The notes under the pieces: model-generated | Database searches by the model: none | The model's input: the letters and a program-made list of their open reading frames with translations, nothing else | What the model was told of the DNA's origin: nothing | Source of the DNA: a virus | DNA: 58,041 nucleotides | IMG/VR virus record: IMGVR_UViG_3300045996_002471 | Span: 1 to 58,041 of that record | Direction: 5' to 3' (one strand) | Shown here: positions 1-7,304 of the stretch, in pieces | Position numbering within the stretch: the first letter of the stretch is position 1 | How the letters are laid out: each line of letters opens with the position of its first letter | Made by a program: the position numbers and the translations under genes

Positions 1-1
1 A

Positions 2-304
2 CAGGGACCGCTGCACATCACCATCGCCTCGACCATCCCGCTCTTCGTGGGCGAAGTTCGGACGGGCATGCGGATCGTGGGCTTGCCCGGTGTGTGGGCC
101 GTCCGCGCCCGGCTACAGCTGCGGCACCGGGTGCTGCTACTCGGGGCCGCGGGTGTCCGGCCGGTGTGGCTGCTGGCACGACATGACCGACCGGTCATGG
201 TCACCGCCGAGTCGGTGCAGGCCGCGGTTGACCGCGGATGCCTGCGTATGGACATCGCGCTCGACCGGGCCCCGTGGCCCGACGGCATCCGCCCTCTTCC
301 CTGA
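2..304 (+). CDS. 5'-truncated hypothetical protein
   Basis: An open frame enters from the left edge and ends at TGA 302-304, giving about 100 visible C-terminal residues. The visible part is Arg/Val/Leu rich, with no clear membrane segment or catalytic motif. It lies 29 bp upstream of the next plus-strand gene, so it probably belongs to the same operon. I do not recognise the family. An internal ATG or GTG start cannot be excluded because the true start is outside the window. Confidence 0.45.
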   Translation, partial: QGPLHITIASTIPLFVGEVRTGMRIVGLPGVWAVRARLQLRHRVLLLGAAGVRPVWLLARHDRPVMVTAESVQAAVDRGCLRMDIALDRAPWPDGIRPLP

Positions 305-333
305 CCTTTCCAGCACAGATGGAAGGACCCGTC

Positions 334-1173
334 ATGTACCCGGGGCCCACCCCCACCGTCCGCCCTCAGCCACCCGAGTTCAAGCTGAGCCGGCTGAAGA
401 AGGTCGCCTACGGCATGTCCGTGACCACCGGTGGCCTCGGCCAGGTGCTGTTCCTCGGCTCCGTCTTCGGTGGCACGGTCCTCTCCTACCTCGCCGCGAC
501 CGGCATGGCCGCGTTCGCGGAGTTCGTCATGGCGGCTTCCGGTGACGCCAGCCTGGACCACCGCGTGCACCACCGGGCATGGAAGCTGATGCTGGTCCTG
601 TCGCTGATCGTCGCCTGCTACGCGGGCGGCAACCAGATCGCGCACTTCTGGCACAACAACAAGGCGCTCGCGGTGATGTTCGCCGGGGCCAGCGTGGCCG
701 GGTTCCTGCTGCACATCCTCGACGGGCACATCCGGGCCGCCGCCTACCTGCGCGAGTTGTCCGCCTGGGAAGCCGCCGAGCGCAAGGCAGCCGCGCCGGT
801 ACAGCCGTCACAGACTGTCCGCGTCCAACCCCCGGTGCCGCGCCCAGAGGCCAAGCCTGTGGCCGTCACGCCCCCGGCTCCTGCCGTCAAACCCTCCGCG
901 GCCGAACCCGCTGCCGCGGTTCCGCAGCCGAGGTCCCTGCCCGCTGCCGACCCGAACAACGTCACCCCGATCACCAAGCACGGCGGGTTGTCGCAGCGTG
1001 AGCAGGCCTACCAGTGGTTCGCCGCGCAGATCGACGCAGCGGGAGGCGACCTGTCCGCCGTGTCCGGGCCCGACATCGCCGCACAGTTCGACTCCGACCA
1101 CCTGAAGAAGAAGATCACCGAATTCAAGCGGCGCTACGAAGCGGAACACCCGCCCGCCGCTGTCAACGACTGA
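334..1173 (+). CDS. Membrane protein with proline/alanine-rich linker and C-terminal helical domain
   Basis: 279 residues from ATG 334, chosen because GGAAGGA (321-327) lies 6 nt upstream. Hydrophobic segments lie at about residues 25-50, 87-105 and 113-133. A Pro/Ala/Val-rich linker follows (about 150-215), then a charged C-terminal domain (about 215-279) ending in a KKKITEFKRRYE helix that could bind nucleic acid or a partner. This layout resembles small membrane (spread-type) proteins next to traB in actinomycete conjugative elements, but no family was recognised. It is the first complete gene of the cluster leading to the FtsK-like ATPase. Confidence 0.75.
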   Translation: MYPGPTPTVRPQPPEFKLSRLKKVAYGMSVTTGGLGQVLFLGSVFGGTVLSYLAATGMAAFAEFVMAASGDASLDHRVHHRAWKLMLVLSLIVACYAGGNQIAHFWHNNKALAVMFAGASVAGFLLHILDGHIRAAAYLRELSAWEAAERKAAAPVQPSQTVRVQPPVPRPEAKPVAVTPPAPAVKPSAAEPAAAVPQPRSLPAADPNNVTPITKHGGLSQREQAYQWFAAQIDAAGGDLSAVSGPDIAAQFDSDHLKKKITEFKRRYEAEHPPAAVND

Positions 1174-1207
1174 CCGCCCGGACCAGGGCAAGGAGGAACG
1201 ATCCGTC

Positions 1208-1687
1208 ATGAATGGCGCAGACAGAGTGTGGCTCGGCGCGAACATCGTGGGTGTGGTCCTGCTGGTCTGGGGCGGCCTGCGGGTGTGGAAGAAGAAGCCG
1301 GCGAAGTTGACCACGTGGCTGTGGTTCGGCGCGGGCCTGACCCTCGGGGGCTGGCTCGTCGACAGCCTCCGTGAGCTGATCAAGAAAGCCGCGGCGGGTG
1401 CCAGCCCGGCGGTCGGCATCGGCATCTACTCGATCATCGGCATCACCGGCTGTGCCCTGATCTGGCTGATCCTGCACGAGTTCCCGCTCCGCAAGGGCCG
1501 CGGAGGCGGAGGGCCCGCGGTCGCCGGGGGCGCCGGGACAGCGGGGAAGACCTACATGCCGTACGTCGGCCTGCTCACGCCGGTCCTGCTCCTCACGACC
1601 CCGGGCGTCCTCGGCGACGGTGCCCGCTCGCTCAGCAACCTGCTGGGCAAGCTCGGGGGTCCCCTCGGCACGTTCATCGGGGCGTGA
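1208..1687 (+). CDS. Small multi-pass membrane protein
   Basis: 159 residues. Hydrophobic segments lie at about residues 8-25, 37-53, 68-90 and 115-135, and a Gly-rich loop (about 97-111) sits before the last one. AAGGAGGAACG precedes the ATG. It follows the previous gene by 34 bp and is followed within 1 bp by the next ATG, consistent with one operon. Its position upstream of a TraB-like translocase suggests a role in the transfer apparatus or envelope anchoring; that is inference from neighbours only. Confidence 0.7.
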   Translation: MNGADRVWLGANIVGVVLLVWGGLRVWKKKPAKLTTWLWFGAGLTLGGWLVDSLRELIKKAAAGASPAVGIGIYSIIGITGCALIWLILHEFPLRKGRGGGGPAVAGGAGTAGKTYMPYVGLLTPVLLLTTPGVLGDGARSLSNLLGKLGGPLGTFIGA

Positions 1688-1688
1688 C

Positions 1689-2195
1689 ATGGAGATCGTC
1701 CTGCTCTGCCTTCTGGTCGCCTGGTTCCTCGTCTACCGCTGCGTCCAAGACACCGCGACCCTGGCCCGGCGGGGAGCGGCGTGGGTCGCCGACCGGCTCG
1801 GCGCCCCCGAAGTCGCCACGTGGCTGCGCGACCAACCTTCACCCACACAGCCACGGACCTCCGACGGGCAGCGGATACTCGCCGCGCTCGGCGAGGTGGC
1901 GGCCTCCGGGGTGTTGCTGTTGCTGCTGTGGCTGCGGTTGGCCGTGATCGACGCGATCGGCGCTGCCCGTTCCGCCAGCCGCCGCCGCCCGGCGCCGGTC
2001 CCGTGGGAAGGGCTGTGGGCGTGGCTGCTGTGGCTGCTGCGCTGGCTGACCCGCTGGTTCCGGTGGCCCCGCGACGGCGAGCCGCACGCCCCGGTCCGGG
2101 CCACAGCCACCCGCACGGACCGCCCGCCTCCCGCCGCGCTGCCCCCCGGGCAGCCGGTCAGCGTCACCTTCACCTTCACCCACAACAAGGAGTAG
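1689..2195 (+). CDS. Trp-rich membrane protein
   Basis: 168 residues from ATG 1689, one base after the TGA of the preceding gene, which suggests translational coupling. There is an N-terminal hydrophobic helix (about 3-16), a second segment at about 71-90, and a Trp/Leu-rich stretch (about 105-130) ending in a basic, Pro-rich tail. No recognised domain. It belongs to the run of three consecutive membrane proteins in front of the FtsK-like ATPase. Confidence 0.68.
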   Translation: MEIVLLCLLVAWFLVYRCVQDTATLARRGAAWVADRLGAPEVATWLRDQPSPTQPRTSDGQRILAALGEVAASGVLLLLLWLRLAVIDAIGAARSASRRRPAPVPWEGLWAWLLWLLRWLTRWFRWPRDGEPHAPVRATATRTDRPPPAALPPGQPVSVTFTFTHNKE

Positions 2196-2197
2196 TC

Positions 2198-2515
2198 GTG
2201 AACGAACTGGAATCCGCGTCGACCACCGTCGCCGCCGGCGAGAACAGCCTGGCCACCTACCTCAGCTTCGGCCAGGGGATGGTCGACGCCTGCGAGCAGG
2301 GCTCCGGCCTCACCGAGACCACGACCGCGAACATGCGCACCAACGACTGGTCCGGCCCGCGCGTCGAGCACTACGAGCGCGGCAAGGAACTGCTCGACCA
2401 GGCCCGTGCCGCGTTCGCCGACGGTGTGACGGCGCTGGAGGAGTCGAAGATCGTCGCCGACGCCTACAACGCCGCGCCGGGCACCGGCAACAAGGAAACC
2501 GCCACCAACCTCTAA
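2198..2515 (+). CDS. Small soluble helical protein
   Basis: 105 residues from GTG 2198, with AAGGAG at 2188-2193. It is acidic and predicted mostly helical, with a central N-D-W-S-G turn (about residue 49) between helices. That superficially resembles a WXG-type helical hairpin, but the family is not established. It closes the first part of the cluster and is followed by a strong hairpin. Function unknown. Confidence 0.65.
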   Translation: MNELESASTTVAAGENSLATYLSFGQGMVDACEQGSGLTETTTANMRTNDWSGPRVEHYERGKELLDQARAAFADGVTALEESKIVADAYNAAPGTGNKETATNL

Positions 2516-2521
2516 CCCCTT

Positions 2522-2557
2522 GCCTTGCACCCGGACGGTCTCGTCCGGGTGCAAGGC
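2522..2557 (+). terminator. Perfect 15-bp hairpin between small gene and FtsK-like gene
   Basis: Positions 2522-2536 are the exact inverse complement of 2543-2557, with a 6-nt loop. There is no T-run on either side. It could terminate or attenuate transcription before the ATPase gene, or stabilise the upstream mRNA. Only 27 bp separate it from the ATPase start codon. Confidence 0.6.
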
Positions 2558-2584
2558 GGCCCGCCCGCCACGGAGGAACCCGTC

Positions 2585-4882
2585 ATGACCGTCCCGCCCA
2601 CCACCGCCCAGGTCGGATCCCAGGTGCTGCCCTACAACGGCGATCTCGCGTCGGTCGAGAAGCGGTTGCGCACCGAGCGGAAGTTGATGCTGCTGCCCGT
2701 GACCGGCGGGGCGGTTACCGTGTGGGCGGGGAGTGGGCTGCACGAGCAGATGCTGGCGGCGCTGGCCGTGGGCGGCCCGGAGATGCTGGCCATCGGGATC
2801 GGCGGGTCGGCGGCGGTGGCGACCGTGTCGACCGTTGTGCTGCTGGCCGCGGCGGCCCGGACGGGCACCGGTGACGCGCTGCCACATGTGGACGGGCACG
2901 TGAAGGGCCAGAAGCTGCTGGCGGTCCGCAGATTGCTGGCGGGTTCCGCGGGTGCGGGTGTGGCGTTGGCGGTCTTCGGCGGGCATCCGCTGATCGTCGG
3001 CGGCTACCTGGTGGCGGCGCTGATGTCCACCGGCCGCTGGCACCTCGAGCGGTTCCGTTCGCTTCGGGTGCTGAAGTCCGCCCGCGCCGAGATCTCACAG
3101 GCGGCGGTGCCCGCGCGGGGCGAGTCGCAGCCGACGGCCGAGGCGGAGGCCGTCGCGCCTGTCGCCCCGGTCGCGCCCGCTGAGATCGCCGAGATCGTGG
3201 AGCGGTGGCGGGTCGGTGTCGCGCCCAAGCACCTGCCGGGTACCTGGTTGACCAACGGGCAGGTTCACGACGAGGGCCGCATGTCGTTCGTGGTCAACTC
3301 CGGCCCGTCGGGTACCACTCTCGCCGCCGCACAGTCCGTGCTGGAGAAGCTTCCCGCAGCGCTGCGGCTGGCGCTGCCCGCGCCGGACGGTGGCGGCGGG
3401 CAGGACATCGTGTTCGACCAGCCCACCACCGGTGAGCTCGCCGACCGCTCACAGCTGCGGGTGCAGATCATCAACCGGTCGAGCAGGGCGGTGCGCGGCA
3501 GCCGGGTCACGCCCGAACTGGTGGTGTCGCCGACCAACCCGGGCGCGGCGCACATCGGCGGCTACGTCGACGATGCGAGCAACACGTGGTGGGACTTCGC
3601 CAGCGACTCCGGCGCCCACTCCGGCTTCGTGCTGGCCGGCACACGGCAGGGCAAGAGTTCGCTGTTCGACAACCTCGCCTACCGTGCCCGCCAGATGGGC
3701 TACCTGATCGCGTTCCTGGATCCGCAGCGCGGCGCGTCGTCTCCGGTGCTCGCGCAGCACGCCGACTTTCCTGTGCTCGGTGCCGAGCACACCCCCGAGT
3801 TCCATGCCTGGCTGGAGGCGGAGGCGGACCTGCGCGAGTCGTGGATGGGGGCCCACGGCCTGGGCAAAATCACCCCCTGGACACAGGCACCGTGTCGCCC
3901 CGGCGGGGAGCGTCCCGACCCTGACTGCCCGTGCGGCGGAGTCGTGCCGCCGGGGATCATGGCGTTCGTCGACGAGTGCGACCAGGTGTTCCGGCAGACC
4001 CTGCCCGGCACTACCACCACCCGGTGGGGTGGACCGTTCGGTGAGCAGGCCAAGCGCATCAACAAGCTCAACATGGGCTTGGTGACCGCCTCTCAGGTCC
4101 CCGAGCAGGCGATCTTCGGCGGCTCGGAGTTGCTGCGGTCCAGCCTGAGTACCCGCAACTTCCTGGCCATGAGGGTCAACGCCAACAGCGGCGCGGGCCT
4201 CATCCCCGGCCTGCCCTTCAACCCTTCGCTGCTGCCCCGCACCCCTGGGCGGGCGTTGATGTGCGGCGCCGAGTCCCGGCAGATGGAGGCCCAGTTGGAC
4301 TTCATGCCGCGCCGAGAGGACGCCGCGAAGCACGCCGGCCCGTACGCGGAGGACCTGTTCGAGCGGCTGCCGCGGGCACGCCAGTGGGCGCCGACCACGG
4401 CGGCTGCCCGCCGGTTGCTGCCCGCGCAGGGCGAGGACACGGCGGGGGTGTCGCGGCAGGCGGCGCGGAAGCGGTTGGCCCGGCTGATGAGCGGCGGGCA
4501 CGCCGAGCCGCGGGTATCGATCGCCGAGACCGTCCCTGCGGTGTCCACCGGGCCGGTGCCCGCCGCCGGCGGGTCGATGATTGCGTGGCCCGCCGCGGTG
4601 GGCGGCCCGGTCGCGGTCGCCGAGCGGCCCGCGACTGCGGGGACGCTGTCGGAGCGGCTGTTGCGTGCGCTGGACGGGCTGCCCGACGACCGGTGGGTGA
4701 CGATGGGCGACCTCGCCAAGCGCCTGGGTCGGGTCGCCGAGGACGCCGACACCCCCGAGGTGAAGGTGGCCGCGGCGTCGCTGGTGGCCGATCTGGCGGT
4801 CGAGGACGTCATGCTTCCCGGTCGACGCCGGACCGCGGGCATGTCCGCCACGGTCGGTCAGATCCGCGCGGTCCTGCAATGA
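2585..4882 (+). CDS. FtsK/SpoIIIE-type DNA translocase (TraB-like)
   Basis: 765 residues from ATG 2585 (GGAGG at 2572-2576). The N-terminus has several hydrophobic helices (about 40-125). The motor domain carries a Walker A, A-G-T-R-Q-G-K-S (about 352-359), and a Walker B, I-M-A-F-V-D-E-C-D (about 457-466). Between them is a Cys cluster (C-R-P-G then C-P-C-G-G). The C-terminus (about 690-765) looks like a small helical, winged-helix-type domain. This matches hexameric membrane-anchored dsDNA pumps; in actinomycete conjugative plasmids such proteins (TraB) move double-stranded DNA between mycelia. It sits among small membrane proteins and directly upstream of two short-repeat arrays, which fits TraB more than chromosomal FtsK. 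Some actinophages also encode FtsK-like proteins. Confidence 0.85.
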   Translation: MTVPPTTAQVGSQVLPYNGDLASVEKRLRTERKLMLLPVTGGAVTVWAGSGLHEQMLAALAVGGPEMLAIGIGGSAAVATVSTVVLLAAAARTGTGDALPHVDGHVKGQKLLAVRRLLAGSAGAGVALAVFGGHPLIVGGYLVAALMSTGRWHLERFRSLRVLKSARAEISQAAVPARGESQPTAEAEAVAPVAPVAPAEIAEIVERWRVGVAPKHLPGTWLTNGQVHDEGRMSFVVNSGPSGTTLAAAQSVLEKLPAALRLALPAPDGGGGQDIVFDQPTTGELADRSQLRVQIINRSSRAVRGSRVTPELVVSPTNPGAAHIGGYVDDASNTWWDFASDSGAHSGFVLAGTRQGKSSLFDNLAYRARQMGYLIAFLDPQRGASSPVLAQHADFPVLGAEHTPEFHAWLEAEADLRESWMGAHGLGKITPWTQAPCRPGGERPDPDCPCGGVVPPGIMAFVDECDQVFRQTLPGTTTTRWGGPFGEQAKRINKLNMGLVTASQVPEQAIFGGSELLRSSLSTRNFLAMRVNANSGAGLIPGLPFNPSLLPRTPGRALMCGAESRQMEAQLDFMPRREDAAKHAGPYAEDLFERLPRARQWAPTTAAARRLLPAQGEDTAGVSRQAARKRLARLMSGGHAEPRVSIAETVPAVSTGPVPAAGGSMIAWPAAVGGPVAVAERPATAGTLSERLLRALDGLPDDRWVTMGDLAKRLGRVAEDADTPEVKVAAASLVADLAVEDVMLPGRRRTAGMSATVGQIRAVLQ

Positions 4883-5222
4883 CATCACCCTCGGTGACGG
4901 AAAGCCCTGTCCGGATCGTCGGGCAGGGCTTCTCGCTTGGCCATGCAAGCTTGCATCGACCCATGCATTTTCGGCCATGCAAGCTTGCATCCCAATGCAA
5001 GGGTCGATGCAAGCTTGCATGGCCCATGACCTGCGAAAATGCAAGGTCGGGCGGGGTATGCAAGGGGTACCCTTGCATCTCGCCCAGTGGGCCGTTTTCG
5101 CAGGTCAGGGGCCTGTGTGCACGGATTCCCACCGTCACGCCGGCCCCCATGCATTCGTCGTCCTCGCGGGGCCGCCGCCCGTTCGCGGGGTCATCACCCA
5201 CTGTCACAGATCGGAGTCAGCA
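4883..5222. repeat. Non-coding region with nested ATGCAAG palindromes (candidate clt/oriT-like site)
   Basis: A 340-bp gap just after the FtsK-like gene. The 14-bp palindrome ATGCAAGCTTGCAT occurs at 4943-4956, 4977-4990 and 5007-5020. The first and third copies extend into 24-bp inverted copies of each other (4939-4962 and 5001-5024) centred almost on the second. A further perfect palindrome starting ATGCAAGGG lies at 5058-5078, inside a 13-bp inverted repeat TGACCTGCGAAAA (5027-5039) / TTTTCGCAGGTCA (5095-5107). Isolated ATGCAA copies occur at 4995 and 5039. Early on, 4908-4934 also forms a weak terminator-like hairpin. Such an array next to a traB-like gene is what one expects of a transfer locus or a multimeric protein binding site; the function is inferred. 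Confidence 0.75.
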
Positions 5223-5693
5223 GTGACCGACTCGACCGCCCTGCTCCTCGTGCTCGCCGCCGTTGCGTACGGGGTGTGGCACTGGCGCAACCGCTACACC
5301 GCGCCCGCCGCGCCGGGCGGACAGCTCGACACCGCGGAGTTGCGTGAGTTGGACATCGCGCTGGTGCGCTGCGAGCACCCCGACCATCACCCGGAGATGG
5401 TGCCGTTCGCGCCGGTCCGCTACCGGCACGCCCACGAGGACGTCCGCCAGCTCAGCCTCGACGGATGGGGAGCGACCGAGCGGATGAACACGTGCCGGGT
5501 GCACAACACCGCCGGCTGGGTCGGGGATCTGCACGTGCAGTGCTCGCAGCCCGGCTGCCAGACCCACCACCTGATCCCCGTAGCCGATCCCGAGGTGGGG
5601 ATGAGGGATCTGCGGAACCGGGGATGGTGCAACGTCGGGGACCGGGTGGTGTGTCCCTACTGCGCCGGTACCCGCTCCCGCGTCTGGCGCTGA
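5223..5693 (+). CDS. Membrane-anchored zinc-ribbon-like protein
   Basis: 156 residues from GTG 5223 (GGAG at 5213-5216). One N-terminal hydrophobic helix (about residues 4-18) is followed by a soluble domain. Cys/His pairs suggest a metal site: C-E-H near residue 47, C-R-V-H near 90, C-S-Q-P-G-C near 109, and a C-terminal C-P-Y-C knuckle. No family recognised. It lies between the two repeat arrays downstream of the FtsK-like gene, and copies of GGGGATC (5523) and GATCCCC (5573) already occur inside its coding sequence. Confidence 0.7.
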   Translation: MTDSTALLLVLAAVAYGVWHWRNRYTAPAAPGGQLDTAELRELDIALVRCEHPDHHPEMVPFAPVRYRHAHEDVRQLSLDGWGATERMNTCRVHNTAGWVGDLHVQCSQPGCQTHHLIPVADPEVGMRDLRNRGWCNVGDRVVCPYCAGTRSRVWR

Positions 5694-5828
5694 TCCCCGA
5701 TCCCCAGGGGAGTGCGGATCCCCACCTGCGATCCCCATCCGAGGTCCCCGCCGATCCCCACCTCGAACCCGCCCGCCGATCCCCACCGGCCCGCGGTCCC
5801 CACACCCCCGGTACCCACGTCGATCCCC
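5692..5828. repeat. GATCCCC heptamer array
   Basis: Seven exact GATCCCC copies in one orientation start at 5692, 5699, 5717, 5730, 5753, 5778 and 5822. Three GGTCCCC variants lie among them (near 5743, 5795 and 5837). They fill the roughly 150-bp gap between two genes. Given base composition, a 137-bp stretch should contain such a heptamer only rarely. The arrangement resembles recognition arrays of TraB/FtsK-family translocases or iterons. Confidence 0.75.
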
Positions 5829-5842
5829 AGGAGGTGGTCCCC

Positions 5843-6571
5843 GTGATGGGACGTACCCACGCCCTCACCGGCCTGTGCGCCGGCCTCGCCCTCGCGCCCG
5901 TCATGGCCGCGACGTTCGCGCAGTCGGTGCTGGTCGCGGTCGTGACCGCCGGATATGCACTGCTCCCGGACCTGGACCATCCCGGCGCCCGTGCCTCGCG
6001 CCTGCTCGGGCCGGTGACCGGGTTGCTGTCGCGGGCGGCCAGGGCGGGGAGCCGCTGGCTGTACGCGCGCACGAAAGGTCCCCGCGACGAACGCCACCGT
6101 GGGGAGCACCGGCACGCCACCCACACCGTCGCGTTCGCGGTGCTGGCGGGGATCGTGGCGGCGGCGGGTACCTGGGGAGCGGGGGCGTGGGTGGCGGCGG
6201 GGATCACCCTGCTGGGGACCCTGTTGGCGGTCGACGCGCTCGGGGACTGGCTGCTCCCCGTGGTGGGGATCGCGGGGATCGCGTGGTGGGGAGCGGCCGG
6301 CGGGGATGTCCTCGGGGAGTTGGCGGGGATCGGTCCGGCGTTGGGGATCGCGGTGGCGGTGGGGTGCGTGACGCACTGCCTCGGGGATGCGGTGACCCTG
6401 TCGGGGTGTCCGTTCCTGTGGCCGCTGCTGATCGCCGGGGAGACGTGGTACGAGCTGCGGCCGCCGCGGTGGTTGCGGTTCCGGACGGGCGGGGCGGTGG
6501 AGACGCGGGCGGTGTTCCCGGGGTTCGTGGTCTTAGCTGGGGCGTTGGCCCTCAACCTGCCACTGGGGTGA
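5843..6571 (+). CDS. YdjM/DUF457-like membrane-bound metal-dependent hydrolase
   Basis: 242 residues from GTG 5843, preferred over ATG 5846 because AGGAGG (5829-5834) is 8 nt upstream of the GTG. Family hallmarks are visible: the N-terminal G-R-T-H-A-L-T-G, a L-P-D-L-D-H-P segment (about 36-42), a His-rich R-H-R-G-E-H-R-H-A-T-H stretch (about 87-97), and the C-terminal H-C-L-G-D (about 178-182). Several membrane helices surround these. The family is predicted to hydrolyse an unknown substrate at the membrane. The gene is unusually rich in GGGGATC, encoding repeated Gly-Ile pairs. A strong bidirectional hairpin follows. Confidence 0.8.
   Translation: MMGRTHALTGLCAGLALAPVMAATFAQSVLVAVVTAGYALLPDLDHPGARASRLLGPVTGLLSRAARAGSRWLYARTKGPRDERHRGEHRHATHTVAFAVLAGIVAAAGTWGAGAWVAAGITLLGTLLAVDALGDWLLPVVGIAGIAWWGAAGGDVLGELAGIGPALGIAVAVGCVTHCLGDAVTLSGCPFLWPLLIAGETWYELRPPRWLRFRTGGAVETRAVFPGFVVLAGALALNLPLG
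6148..6349. repeat. GGGGATC repeats inside the hydrolase gene, inverted to the upstream array
   Basis: Exact GGGGATC copies start at 6148, 6199, 6265, 6274, 6325 and 6343, with near copies GGGGATG at 6302 and 6383. They are the reverse complement of the GATCCCC array at 5692-5828, so the two clusters point at each other across the start of the hydrolase gene. The repeats are in frame and encode Gly-Ile, so protein-level repetition is part of the explanation. Confidence 0.6.
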
Positions 6572-6580
6572 CTCGTCGAC

Positions 6581-6617
6581 ACGAGGGCCCCGCGCCAGAC
6601 TGGTGCGGGGCCCTCGT
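6581..6617. terminator. Bidirectional hairpin terminator
   Basis: A 13-bp perfect stem (6581-6593 with 6605-6617) and an 11-nt loop lie between converging genes ending at 6571 (plus) and 6631 (minus). The location and strength fit a shared intrinsic terminator, although no T-tract is present, as is common in actinomycetes. Confidence 0.75.
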
Positions 6618-6630
6618 CGTGCATGGGGGA

Positions 6631-7203
6631 TCAGTTCCCGAAGGCGATCAGGTGCTTGTACTCGCTGCCCACCCAGAGGGCCGCAGCGTGGTCCGTGTCG
6701 GTCAGCGCCTTGCGGTTCGACTCGGGGACCAGGTGGGCATCGCCGTGACGGAAGAGGTTGAGCAGGGCGGCGTCGACGTCGTCGACGTGGAAGCGGGCGA
6801 CCTCGTCGTGGTCGCGGATCTTGACCAGGCTGACCCAGTCCTGACCCTTGACAGCCAGGTTGAGGTAGGCGAGGTGGATGCCGGTTTCGACGTCGGTGAA
6901 CTGGCGCCCGGCGGCGGCGTCGTCCTCTTGGAAGAAGCCGTCTTCGATGGCCAGTAAGTGGTTGGCTTCGCCGCCGACCCAGAGGGCCGCGTCGTGGTCG
7001 TCCTGGGTCAACACCTTGCGGTTGGAGTCGGGGGCGAGGTGGACGTAGCCGGTCTGGACCATGGCGAGGAGCATCTCGTTCTGGGCCGCGGGGTCGGAAC
7101 TCAGCATGGGGCGGAGCTTGGCGAGGCGAACCCAGTCCTGCGGTTTCCGGCTGAGGTCGTCGTATGCGGCGACGATCTCGTCTTGGATCGAGTTGTAGTT
7201 CAC
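6631..7203 (-). CDS. Two-repeat acidic protein of unknown function
   Basis: 190 residues from GTG 7203 (CGGAGG upstream). The protein is an internal duplication. Residues about 7-86 align with about 105-188, both containing a D-W-V-(R/S)-L segment, a V/A-H-L-(A/V)-P-(D/E)-S-N-R-K segment and D-(H/T)-D-H-(D/A)-A-A-L-W-V-G ending in a H-L-(L/I)-A run. No signal peptide or membrane helix. It is the only minus-strand gene in the left block and is isolated, with its own leader. Function unknown. Confidence 0.75.
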   Translation of the reverse strand: MNYNSIQDEIVAAYDDLSRKPQDWVRLAKLRPMLSSDPAAQNEMLLAMVQTGYVHLAPDSNRKVLTQDDHDAALWVGGEANHLLAIEDGFFQEDDAAAGRQFTDVETGIHLAYLNLAVKGQDWVSLVKIRDHDEVARFHVDDVDAALLNLFRHGDAHLVPESNRKALTDTDHAAALWVGSEYKHLIAFGN

Positions 7204-7269
7204 GGTGTCCTCCGGGGCTTCGGTCGGCTACCTCTCAGACGCTAACTGTTCAGAACTGCGCAGTCAAAC

Positions 7270-7304
7270 TTGACGGTGCAAAAGTGGACATCTAGGGTTG
7301 CGGC
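7270..7304 (+). promoter_or_regulatory. Leaderless-type promoter of the 7305 operon
   Basis: TTGACG (7270-7275), a 17-bp spacer and TAGGGT (7293-7298) end 6 bp before ATG 7305. That places the predicted transcription start on the A of the ATG, i.e. a leaderless mRNA. No Shine-Dalgarno sequence is present, which agrees. Confidence 0.6.

Noticed and set aside
2585-4882. Chromosomal cell-division FtsK
   Set aside because: It lacks the usual length and linker of chromosomal FtsK and sits among small membrane proteins and repeat arrays, so a TraB-like or phage translocase fits better.
4900-5226. Coding frames across the palindromic region
   Set aside because: They encode repetitive peptides derived from the ATGCAAG motif (M-Q-A-C type) in several frames and both strands, which indicates non-coding repeats.
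6148-6349. GGGGATC cluster as purely a DNA signal
   Set aside because: Not accepted outright: in-frame Ala-Gly-Ile repetition in a membrane protein could produce it; only the non-coding half is strong evidence.
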